DNA of 22,936 nt from Bacteroidia bacterium (lineage in GTDB: Bacteria; Bacteroidota; Bacteroidia; Flavobacteriales; Flavobacteriaceae): positions 1 to 22,936 of the forward strand of contig JAHHLF010000264.1 of assembly GCA_018679315.1 (NCBI GenBank). Direction: 5' to 3'. Shown in pieces: positions 1-6,636 of this stretch (within the stretch, counting starts at the first letter, position 1; every line of letters starts with the position of its first letter). The position numbers were made by a program, and so were the translations under genes. Under the pieces are notes generated by a model. The model made no database searches. It was not told the origin of the DNA and worked only from the letters and a program-made list of their open reading frames with translations.

Positions 1-1064
1 TAGTCTGCCGTTGGCCGACTTGCAACTTTAATTTTTGCCAGGATTGCTTCATTGATTTCCCTGACCAGGGAAGGCCCTTCATATACAAAACCCGTCCACA
101 GCTGAACAAGCGAAGCCCCGGCTTCAAGCTTTTCGATCGCATCCGCTGCGCTGTGAATACCTCCTACCCCAATGATCGGGAAGGCATTGTTGCTTTTCTC
201 TGCAAGGAAGCGAATGACCTCTGTACTTCTTTCCTTCAAAGGTTTTCCGCTTAACCCCCCCTGCTGTTCGGATAGCAATAAATGGGATTTTAAATTTGCT
301 CTGTCTATTGTGGTATTCGTAGCAATAACGCCATCGATGGCTGTTTCCTCAACTATGGTTATTATATCGAGTAATTCGTGTTCATTGAGATCTGGAGCGA
401 TCTTAAGCAATATGGGTTTTTTGTGTGTATTGTGAACCTGGCTGAGTTTGTGATTCGACCTCTGCAATTCATTCAGCATTTGTGTAAGTGGCCCTTTCTC
501 CTGTAATTTTCTTAAACCAGGTGTGTTTGGTGAACTTACATTAACAACGAAATAATCTACATGTGGGAACAGCACATCCATGCAGATAAGATAATCACCT
601 ACAGCCTCCTCATTTGCAGTCTGTTTATTCTTACCAATATTTCCCCCGATCAATATTTTGTGAGCCTTTCGCAATCTTTCGGCGGCAGCATAGACACCTT
701 CATTGTTGAAACCCATCCGATTGATGATGGCCTGATCTGCTTTGAGTCGAAATAGCCTTTTTTTGGGATTCCCTTTTTGCGGTTTGGGAGTGACCGTGCC
801 TATCTCGATAAATCCAAAACCAAAATTTGATAGCTCATTAAAAAGCTTGGCATCTTTATCGAACCCGGCAGCTAAGCCTACAGGGTTTTTAAACCTGAGA
901 CCAAATACTTCCTGTTCCAATTTGGGGTCATTAATTCCAAATCGCCTGGAAAAGACAGACCCTAATCCCAATTTCGAACTTAACTTGATAAGAAAAAAAG
1001 TAAGGGAATGGACTAGTTCCGCATCAAAAAGAAAGAGAACAGGGCGTAGAAGCGATTTATACAT
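1..1064 (-). CDS. pyrD: Dihydroorotate dehydrogenase (quinone), class 2; C-terminus cut by the window edge
   Basis: Oxidises dihydroorotate to orotate in de novo pyrimidine synthesis, passing electrons through FMN to membrane quinone. Read on the minus strand from ATG at 1064, 354 codons are open without interruption and end inside a TA- codon at base 1, so the stop (or a last few residues) lies outside. The N-terminal helix (residues 1-35, with FFLIKLSSKLG) is the membrane-associating segment typical of class 2. Visible motifs are NPVGLAAGFDKD (60-71), INRMGFNN (114-121), NVSSPNTPGLR with the catalytic serine (175-185), LLKIAPDL (219-226), ATNTT (248-252) and the FMN-phosphate loop GVGGI (299-303) followed by QLWTGFVYEGP. 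The upstream neighbour on the same strand ends 71 bases away, and a TACTTTTG element in that gap suggests an own promoter. The family assignment is very firm. Confidence 0.95.
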   Translation of the reverse strand, partial: MYKSLLRPVLFLFDAELVHSLTFFLIKLSSKLGLGSVFSRRFGINDPKLEQEVFGLRFKNPVGLAAGFDKDAKLFNELSNFGFGFIEIGTVTPKPQKGNPKKRLFRLKADQAIINRMGFNNEGVYAAAERLRKAHKILIGGNIGKNKQTANEEAVGDYLICMDVLFPHVDYFVVNVSSPNTPGLRKLQEKGPLTQMLNELQRSNHKLSQVHNTHKKPILLKIAPDLNEHELLDIITIVEETAIDGVIATNTTIDRANLKSHLLLSEQQGGLSGKPLKERSTEVIRFLAEKSNNAFPIIGVGGIHSAADAIEKLEAGASLVQLWTGFVYEGPSLVREINEAILAKIKVASRPTAD

Positions 1065-1082
1065 GTTGCCGATAAATTTTGG

Positions 1083-1090
1083 CAAAAGTA
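1083..1090 (-). promoter_or_regulatory. Putative flavobacterial -7 element upstream of pyrD
   Basis: TACTTTTG on the minus strand fits the Bacteroidota -7 consensus TAnnTTTG and lies 18 bases before the pyrD ATG. No clear TTG is visible at the -33 distance, so only half of the promoter is supported. Confidence 0.35.
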
Positions 1091-1135
1091 CAAAGCCTTA
1101 CTGAAGTTGCCTGATGAATTGTAAAGGATTAAAAA

Positions 1136-1582
1136 TTATTCCGGTGGACTATAGGTCTTGAAATTGTCCGGAACCACTAGTGGTTTGCGCATCGCTTCTT
1201 CACAAAGGATCGTATACCTTTGGTACTGAAGGTCATTTAGAGTGCCCAGGAATTTTTGATCATAGAGCTGAGAATTTGCCATTATTTGCCGTTGCATAAC
1301 ATCATATTTCTTAGCCATATTCGTCAAGTCATCTTCGGTATCCTGCGGATGATTGTCGAAAAGCCATTTTATCTGATCGTATAGAACTCTATTCTTAACT
1401 TCAATTTCAGCCCGTAAATCCTCTAATGTAGTGGTCTGTTCTTCGTTTAATTGAAAGAGTTTGATCATTAGTTCCGTATCGACACCGGCAATATCAAGTG
1501 TACAATCCTGCATTTGTGCCTGACTCATAGATATTGTCGCCAATCCAAGGATCAGAAAAGCTATTTTTCGGGAGTACTTCAT
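1136..1582 (-). CDS. Small secreted helical protein, Spy/CpxP-like in layout
   Basis: A 148-residue protein of unknown function. Residues 1-22 form a signal peptide: a basic start (MKYSRK), a hydrophobic core (IAFLILGLATISM) and an SQAQ cleavage region, so the product is probably periplasmic. The mature part is nearly all helical and charged: LNEEQTTTLEDLRAEIEVKN (45-64), a central region with DNHPQD, then LNDLQYQRYTILCEEAM near the end. The paired 'L-x-E/D-x-Q' helices resemble the layout of Spy/CpxP periplasmic chaperone-like proteins, but the family's LTxxQ motifs are only loosely present, so this is an inference from layout. Cysteines at about 27 and 127 could pair. It is transcribed toward pyrD and diverges from the YdeI-like gene across 126 bases. 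Confidence 0.7.
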   Translation of the reverse strand: MKYSRKIAFLILGLATISMSQAQMQDCTLDIAGVDTELMIKLFQLNEEQTTTLEDLRAEIEVKNRVLYDQIKWLFDNHPQDTEDDLTNMAKKYDVMQRQIMANSQLYDQKFLGTLNDLQYQRYTILCEEAMRKPLVVPDNFKTYSPPE

Positions 1583-1708
1583 TCTACGGCTAGGGTTACT
1601 TGGTTAAAAGTAGTAAAATCCAGTCGATGTTATGTATGCAAAGATCAGGCCATGTGCTTTGATAGGTGGGGGAAAATGACGAAATTATTCGGATAAACGA
1701 TCAGATCA

Positions 1709-2302
1709 ATGAAACGATTTACCAGTGTAGATGCCTATTTTGAACAGGAACACCATTTCAATAAAGGGATTAATAAATTACGTGATATTGCCGCTAAAAC
1801 AGAGTTTGTAGAGACGCTTAAATGGGGAGGCCCGGTTTATGCTATTGATAACAAGAATGTCATGATGATCGCGGCTTTCAAAAACCACTTTGGACTTTGG
1901 TTCTTCAATGGTTCTTTTTTATCCGATCCTAAAAAAGTATTGGAATCGGCTCAGGAGAAAACAAAGGGAATGCGTCACTGGAAATTTACCAAGAACGATG
2001 AAATTGATGAAGCGGGGGTCCGGGCATATATGGAGGAAGCTATTACAAATCAGAAAAAGGGCAAAATGATCGCTCCGGATAGAAAAACCAAAACTGTGAT
2101 TCCGAATTTATTACAACAGGCTTTGGACAAGGATCCCGGCCTCCTGGAAAAATTTGACAGCCTTTCCCCTTATAAGCAACGTGAGTATTGTGAACATATA
2201 GGATCGGCTAAGCAAGAAAAAACAAAAGTAGCTCGATTAGAGAAAGCATTGCACATGATCGCATCGGGAATTGGATTGAACGACAAGTACAGGAATTGTT
2301 GA
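1709..2302 (+). CDS. YdeI/OmpD-associated family protein with DUF1801 domain
   Basis: A 197-residue cytosolic protein. The N-terminal half (about 1-110) matches the DUF1801 pattern: an opening helix (VDAYFEQ), ETLKWGGPVYAIDNKNV (35-51), then a compact beta region with FGLWFFNGSFL and the MRHWKF strand. The C-terminal part (about 130-190), with LDKDPGLLEKFDSLSPYKQR and a basic helix KQEKTKVARLEKAL, is the YdeI bacteriocin-protection-type tail, in which a conserved YxxExIxxAKxxxTRxxR-like helix is usual. Here it reads YCEHIGSAKQEKTKVARLEK. The biochemical role of the family is not established. It stands alone on the plus strand, converges on yajC, and is followed by a strong hairpin terminator. 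Confidence 0.85.
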   Translation: MKRFTSVDAYFEQEHHFNKGINKLRDIAAKTEFVETLKWGGPVYAIDNKNVMMIAAFKNHFGLWFFNGSFLSDPKKVLESAQEKTKGMRHWKFTKNDEIDEAGVRAYMEEAITNQKKGKMIAPDRKTKTVIPNLLQQALDKDPGLLEKFDSLSPYKQREYCEHIGSAKQEKTKVARLEKALHMIASGIGLNDKYRNC

Positions 2303-2350
2303 TCAGATATCATTTTTTGCTGCCAGATCCTTCTAAAATAGAAGCAAAAA

Positions 2351-2374
2351 AAAACACCGGTCTCCCGGTGTTTT
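2351..2374. terminator. Two-way intrinsic terminator between ydeI-like gene and yajC
   Basis: A perfect 10-bp stem, AAAACACCGG / CCGGTGTTTT, encloses the loop TCTC. An A-run precedes it (2346-2354) and a T-rich run follows (2371-2386), so it can stop transcription in both directions. It lies between two convergent genes, 49 bases after one stop and 21 bases after the other. Confidence 0.85.
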
Positions 2375-2394
2375 CATTTTTTGTGTTCTCTTTA

Positions 2395-2673
2395 TTAAGG
2401 CGTCTGAAGCTTTTTGCTCAGCTCCATGGATATAGCGGAGCGATCAAATTTGATCCTTCCGGCCATTGTTTCCAGGATACAGGAAAAATCTTTGTCGTTC
2501 AGATCGACAACCTTTCCATGCATTCCGCTTTTGGTTATTACCTTATCCCCTTTTTTAAGAGCTCCTGCAAATTTTTTCTCATCCTTTTGTCTTTTGATCT
2601 GAGGGCGTATCATAAAGAAATACGCAACAACAAAGATCAATAAGAGCGGAAGAAACTGGCCTAAATCACCCAT
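2395..2673 (-). CDS. yajC: Preprotein translocase subunit YajC
   Basis: A 92-residue single-pass inner-membrane protein that associates with SecDF in the Sec translocon. The sequence shows a short N-terminus, one hydrophobic helix (about 7-23, FLPLLLIFVVAYFFMIRPQ) ending in the hallmark FMIRPQxKRQK motif, then a small cytosolic beta domain with LKKGDKVITKSGMHGKVVDL, the conserved GDxVxTxGGxxGxV signature in slightly changed form (KSG for GGG/SGG). Length is normal for the family. It is the last gene of the minus-strand nusB - DUF1573 - yajC unit, starting 13 bases after the DUF1573 stop, and ends at a strong terminator. This gene order recurs in Bacteroidota, which supports the call. Confidence 0.95.
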   Translation of the reverse strand: MGDLGQFLPLLLIFVVAYFFMIRPQIKRQKDEKKFAGALKKGDKVITKSGMHGKVVDLNDKDFSCILETMAGRIKFDRSAISMELSKKLQTP

Positions 2674-2686
2674 GTATCAGGCTCTC

Positions 2687-3175
2687 TTATTGAGTAGGTA
2701 CAGGACCAACTACATTGGCCTGACCTCCCTCTTTAGGTTGAACAAATGCTTTGATTCTAAGTAATTCTGTCCCTTTTTCTGTATTCGCAGACACAGTAAC
2801 CGTCTTAGTCACCTGGTTTAAACCGGAACCATTGAATTTTACTAAAAGTTCACCTGTTTCTCCTGGAGCAATAGGCGTGTTCTTTGGGTATTCCGGCACC
2901 GTACAACCGCAACTACTCGTCGCATTTGTAATGATCAGTGGTGCATTACCTGTATTAGTGAATGCAAATACTGTTTCCTGGGGCGCACCGTTCGCGATGG
3001 TTCCGAAATCATGCTCCGATTTATCAAAGCTCATAACAGGCATGTTCTTGGAATCTGCATCTCTTGCAGCTGCCACTTCTACATTGTCTGAATTTATCTT
3101 CTCAGAGGCTTTCTCTTTACAAGAGATAAATCCGAATGACAAAACCAAACTTAGGGCTATAACTGTTCTTTTCAT
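2687..3175 (-). CDS. DUF1573 domain lipoprotein
   Basis: A 162-residue predicted lipoprotein. Residues 1-19 form a type II signal: MKR, a hydrophobic core, then GFISC with Cys19 as the lipidation site, followed by charged KEKASEK. The DUF1573 domain (about 48-146) is an immunoglobulin-like beta sandwich with the family signature HDFGTI (55-60), FTNTGNAPL (72-80), SSCGCTVP (87-94) and LVKFN. The paired cysteines of CGC (89 and 91) are the family hallmark. The tail (147-162) is Gly/Pro rich. The molecular role of DUF1573 proteins is not known; position in the envelope is inferred from the signal. It lies 45 bases after nusB and 13 bases before yajC, probably in one transcript. Confidence 0.9.
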   Translation of the reverse strand: MKRTVIALSLVLSFGFISCKEKASEKINSDNVEVAAARDADSKNMPVMSFDKSEHDFGTIANGAPQETVFAFTNTGNAPLIITNATSSCGCTVPEYPKNTPIAPGETGELLVKFNGSGLNQVTKTVTVSANTEKGTELLRIKAFVQPKEGGQANVVGPVPTQ

Positions 3176-3220
3176 GATATAAATTTTTTTTACCGACCGT
3201 AAAATTAAGGAATTAATTGC

Positions 3221-4168
3221 TTATAGCAGACCACGACCGGCTTTTTTCAGCCGACCGTCCTCTTTGTATTCCCGAACAAGTTTATCCAATATCCCGTTAA
3301 TGAAAATACTGCTCTTGGGTGTAGAGTACTCCTTCGCGATCTCTAAATATTCATTGATAGTGACCCGCTCAGGGATGGACGGAAAGTGAAGGAACTCACA
3401 AATGGCCATTTTCAATAATATCCCGTCAATATCAGCAATCCTGTCTTTATCCCAATTCGGGGTCTTGCCTGAGATCTCCTTTTCTAACTCCTCGTTTTTG
3501 AGCAAGGTTTTAGAAAGTAAGTTCTTGGCATAGGTCATATCTTGTTTATCCTTAAGCAACTTGGGAATAAAATAAGTGTCTGAGTGGTTTTCCGTAATCT
3601 TTTTTAGTTGCTTGAGTATGTAAGTATTAACCAATGGAATGTCGTCTACCCAGGTCAGATTACTGTCTTCAAAGAAATCATAGATCTTATCGTTAGGCGC
3701 AATGATTTTTCGGAAAGCTTCAATTAAAAATGCCTTGTCTTCTTCAAAGCCCACCTGGGGTTTCTTCATATAGGCATCGTACAGTTCACTTTCAATGAGA
3801 TTCGTATATACGATCTTGACATAATCCTGGTGTAAGTACCAATGGTTGAGTTTTCGTTTTTTTAATTCTGTTTCCAATTCGGTGTTGGAGGCTATCCTGC
3901 TCAGTAGTCTGTTTTGAGCAAGGCGATCTGCCTGTGGGTATTCACTCGGTGCCGATTCGAGATATTTTTCGGATTCGTACTGTTGGAGATTGCTAACACG
4001 ATTATACAATTCGCGCAACAGCGACATAGTGAGCAAATAGAGGGAAAAGCTATTTGCGATACTTTCTTTCAGGAATTTCTGCTGCTTATCCAGGGAATCT
4101 TCCCTGGATTGGATTAAAGCGTAGATGCATTGCATCACTTTGATGCGCAATTGCCTTCTTGTAAGCAT
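3221..4168 (-). CDS. nusB: Transcription antitermination factor NusB, long Bacteroidota form
   Basis: NusB binds boxA RNA with NusE (ribosomal protein S10) and helps polymerase complete rRNA operons. At 315 residues this is about twice the usual length (about 140). The ends look canonical: helix 1 is LTRRQLRIKVMQCIYALIQS (2-21), carrying the basic RNA-binding residues. The C-terminal core from about 242 has DRIADIDGILLKMAICEFL, then VTINEYLEIAKEYS and FINGILDKLVRE, which match the family's conserved 'iNEavelAKxfs...FvNgvLd' region. The extra 150-170 residues lie between these parts and are helical and charged. Long forms of this kind are usual in Bacteroidota. First gene of the nusB - DUF1573 - yajC unit, with a TAGCTTTG promoter element upstream. 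Confidence 0.93.
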   Translation of the reverse strand: MLTRRQLRIKVMQCIYALIQSREDSLDKQQKFLKESIANSFSLYLLTMSLLRELYNRVSNLQQYESEKYLESAPSEYPQADRLAQNRLLSRIASNTELETELKKRKLNHWYLHQDYVKIVYTNLIESELYDAYMKKPQVGFEEDKAFLIEAFRKIIAPNDKIYDFFEDSNLTWVDDIPLVNTYILKQLKKITENHSDTYFIPKLLKDKQDMTYAKNLLSKTLLKNEELEKEISGKTPNWDKDRIADIDGILLKMAICEFLHFPSIPERVTINEYLEIAKEYSTPKSSIFINGILDKLVREYKEDGRLKKAGRGLL

Positions 4169-4204
4169 TGAAAGAACTTAGGTTATAACTATATAATTAT
4201 TGGG

Positions 4205-4212
4205 CAAAGCTA
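4205..4212 (-). promoter_or_regulatory. Putative -7 element upstream of nusB
   Basis: TAGCTTTG on the minus strand, 36 bases before the nusB ATG, fits TAnnTTTG and is followed by C as often seen in this phylum. No TTG is visible at the expected -33 position. Confidence 0.4.
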
Positions 4213-4288
4213 ATTTAAATTCTTTGATTGCACCTATAGCTTTCATTTTCTTATACGTTTTATAACACCGCATTCTCATCCAATCTGC

Positions 4289-4296
4289 TATCTTTG
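4289..4296 (+). promoter_or_regulatory. Putative -7 element upstream of the ABC exporter
   Basis: TATCTTTG fits TAnnTTTG. It overlaps a TTG triplet at 4294 that would otherwise give a longer reading frame, so it supports the internal ATG at 4345 as the real start, with a leader of roughly 40 bases. The -33 partner is not obvious. Confidence 0.4.
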
Positions 4297-4344
4297 ACAG
4301 CATGTTCAATTCGGGCATGCTTCTTCCCGTTGTTTGATCACCAG

Positions 4345-6099
4345 ATGAAGGAACTAAAATACCTCAATAAATATCTAAAGAAATACTGGTTCAAGTTGGC
4401 CATTGGTATAGTGATAACCATAATTGCCCGGGTCTTTCAACTAGTTATGCCCTCTTTTGTCAATAAGTCGATCGAAGTAGTCGAGAATTTTATGGCCAAT
4501 GAGATCGGTGAAGCTACAGCCAGGGACTTATTACTGGAATACATCCTTATCATTATTGGTGCCGCTCTTTTATCGGGCTTTTTTACCTTTTTGATGCGGC
4601 AAACTATAATCAATGTCTCCCGATATATTGAATTTGACCTTAAAAACGAGGTTTTCGATCATTACCAGAGACTCTCTTTAAGTTTTTACAAAAAGAACAG
4701 GACCCGGGATCTGATGAACCGGATCAGCGAAGATGTGAGCCAGGTCCGCCTCTATGTCGGACCCGCGATTATGTACGGCATCCAGACACTTACCTTGTTT
4801 GTGTGTTTGATCCCACTCATGTTCATTAAGGCTCCTACCATTGCTTTTTATTCGCTGCTTCCCCTTCCTATTTTGTCTGTCTTGATCTACCAGATAAGTA
4901 AGATCATTCATAAACGAAGTACACGCGTACAGGAATACCTGTCTACCCTATCTACATTTGCCCAGGAATCTTTTTCCGGAGTCGCTGTCATAAAGGCCTA
5001 CAACCTGGAACCTCAAATACACGAGGAAGTTAGCAATTTGGCTTATGAGGGACGGGATAAAAGCATGGATCTGGCAAAAGTGAATGCCTGGTTCTTTCCA
5101 TTAATGATCCTGCTGATCGGCATTAGCAACATCTTTGTTATTTACATAGGTGGAATGCAATATATCAATGGGGAGATCACCTCCGTGGGTACGATTGCAG
5201 AATTCGTTCTTTATGTAAATATGCTTACATGGCCAGTTGCCGTTGTGGGTTGGCTCACCTCGATCGTTCAAAGAGCCGAGGCATCACAAAAAAGGATCAA
5301 TGAATTCCTGGGACAGGTACCTGCCATCTCCAACCAGGCTGAAGAAAAACGAGCTATAAATGGTAAAATAGAATTCAGGGATGTCACCTTCACTTATGAA
5401 GACACAAATATTACAGCTCTAAAAGGCCTATCCTTTGTTGCTGAACCTGGGCAAACACTCGCCATCTTAGGGAAAACCGGATCAGGAAAATCAACCGTAT
5501 TGGAGCTTATCAGCCGGCTATACGATGTGCAAAGTGGGGAGATCCTAATAGATGACATTCCTCTTAGAGATCATCACCTGACCAGTTTGAGGGAGGCAAT
5601 TGGGGTTGTGCCCCAGGATGCTTTTCTCTTTTCAGACACTATACGCGAAAATATTCGCTTCGGGAATGAGCACGCCCCGGAGGAGGCCATTGTAGAATCA
5701 GCAAAAATGGCTGCTGTACACGATAATATAGAAGGCTTTAATTTAGGCTATGAAACCATTCTTGGAGAGCGGGGAATTACCTTGAGTGGTGGACAAAAAC
5801 AACGCATTTCCATTGCCAGGGCCCTTATTAAAGATGCGCAGATATATTTATTTGACGATTGCCTTTCGGCCGTGGATACAGAAACAGAAGAAGAGATCCT
5901 CTCGAATCTAAAACGTGTTTCTGACGATAAGACAACCATTCTGGTGAGCCATAGGGTATCTTCGGCAAAGAACGCAGATAAAATACTTGTTCTGGATAAT
6001 GGGCAGCTTATTCAAGAGGGGACTCACGAGGATCTGATACGCGATGACGGTTATTACAAAGACCTTTATATCAATCAACTATCCGAAAAAGAAAACTAG
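4345..6099 (+). CDS. ABC transporter, fused membrane and ATP-binding domains (exporter type)
   Basis: A 584-residue half-transporter of the MsbA/Mdl/BmrC type that works as a dimer in the inner membrane to export a lipid, drug or peptide; the substrate cannot be told. The membrane domain (about 1-310) has six hydrophobic segments. The nucleotide-binding domain (about 342-575) shows Walker A GKTGSGKST (376-384), Q-loop VVPQD (421-425), signature LSGGQ (480-484), Walker B YLFDD (501-505), D-loop SAVD and switch histidine SHR (535-537). The residue after the Walker B aspartate is Asp505 where the catalytic Glu is usual, as in the degenerate site of heterodimeric exporters such as BmrC or TM287; no partner gene is adjacent. 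The reading frame extends to a TTG at 4294, but that overlaps a promoter-like element, so ATG 4345 is chosen. Confidence 0.92.
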   Translation: MKELKYLNKYLKKYWFKLAIGIVITIIARVFQLVMPSFVNKSIEVVENFMANEIGEATARDLLLEYILIIIGAALLSGFFTFLMRQTIINVSRYIEFDLKNEVFDHYQRLSLSFYKKNRTRDLMNRISEDVSQVRLYVGPAIMYGIQTLTLFVCLIPLMFIKAPTIAFYSLLPLPILSVLIYQISKIIHKRSTRVQEYLSTLSTFAQESFSGVAVIKAYNLEPQIHEEVSNLAYEGRDKSMDLAKVNAWFFPLMILLIGISNIFVIYIGGMQYINGEITSVGTIAEFVLYVNMLTWPVAVVGWLTSIVQRAEASQKRINEFLGQVPAISNQAEEKRAINGKIEFRDVTFTYEDTNITALKGLSFVAEPGQTLAILGKTGSGKSTVLELISRLYDVQSGEILIDDIPLRDHHLTSLREAIGVVPQDAFLFSDTIRENIRFGNEHAPEEAIVESAKMAAVHDNIEGFNLGYETILGERGITLSGGQKQRISIARALIKDAQIYLFDDCLSAVDTETEEEILSNLKRVSDDKTTILVSHRVSSAKNADKILVLDNGQLIQEGTHEDLIRDDGYYKDLYINQLSEKEN

Positions 6100-6175
6100 C
6101 AATTAGTTGGTCAATTAGCTTTTTTTATTAATATTTGAGTTCATTTTTTTTAAAATAACCACTCAAAAAGAACTC

Positions 6176-6547
6176 ATGGGGGATAAAGATTTAATAGCTC
6201 AGGAAGAGATTTTTTCGAAGGTATTACGTGCTGGAAGAAGAACATATTTCTTCGATGTTCGCAGTACGAAGGCGGGAGATTACTACCTAACCCTGACAGA
6301 AAGCAAGAAATTTACGCATGAAGATGGATCCTTTCATTACAAGAAACACAAGATCTATCTCTATAAGGAAGATTTCCAATCTTTCCGGGAGATCATGTCG
6401 GAGATGATGGACTATATTATTGAAGAAAAAGGTTTGGAAGTGATCTCTGAACGTCACCAAAAAGATTTTAAGAAAGAAGAACCGAGTGAAAATGGTGAAA
6501 TGAAATCTCCCGAAAATTTTACCGATGTAGATTTTGACGATATTTAG
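6176..6547 (+). CDS. DUF3276 (PUR-domain) protein
   Basis: A 123-residue cytosolic protein of the DUF3276 family, which is widespread in Bacteroidota and spirochaetes and adopts the PUR-alpha nucleic-acid-binding fold. The PUR-like core (about 10-95) reads EIFSKVLRAGRRTYFFDVRSTK, GDYYLTLTES, KKHKIYLYKEDFQSFREIM: three to four beta strands followed by a helix, with basic and aromatic residues suited to single-stranded DNA or RNA. The last 25 residues are acidic and probably disordered (ending DVDFDDI). The cellular role is not established. Upstream, 6129-6137 holds a near-match to the -7 element (TA-ATA-TTTG, one base too wide). A strong terminator follows 20 bases after the stop, so it is probably transcribed alone. 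Confidence 0.9.
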   Translation: MGDKDLIAQEEIFSKVLRAGRRTYFFDVRSTKAGDYYLTLTESKKFTHEDGSFHYKKHKIYLYKEDFQSFREIMSEMMDYIIEEKGLEVISERHQKDFKKEEPSENGEMKSPENFTDVDFDDI

Positions 6548-6567
6548 TCAGTTAAAAATAACGTTTG

Positions 6568-6596
6568 AAACGGCCTTTACTCAGGGCCGTTTTTTT
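6568..6596 (+). terminator. Intrinsic terminator after the DUF3276 gene
   Basis: An 8-bp stem AAACGGCC (6568-6575) / GGCCGTTT (6585-6592) with a 9-base loop is followed by a run of T to 6596. It lies 20 bases after the DUF3276 stop, so the downstream M14 gene needs its own promoter; TACCTTTA at 6609-6616 is a one-mismatch candidate. Confidence 0.85.
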
Positions 6597-6636
6597 ATTC
6601 ATATTACTTACCTTTAAATGCAAACAAAGAACCACG

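Noticed and set aside
172..1104. Plus-strand reading frames across the pyrD region
   Set aside because: They are antisense to a continuous minus-strand pyrD frame with all family motifs. The plus-strand translations match no family I know.
6094..6121. CAATTAG direct repeat after the ABC exporter, followed by a T-run
   Set aside because: The copies are direct, not inverted. Only a 5-bp weak stem can be drawn, so it is not supported as a terminator.
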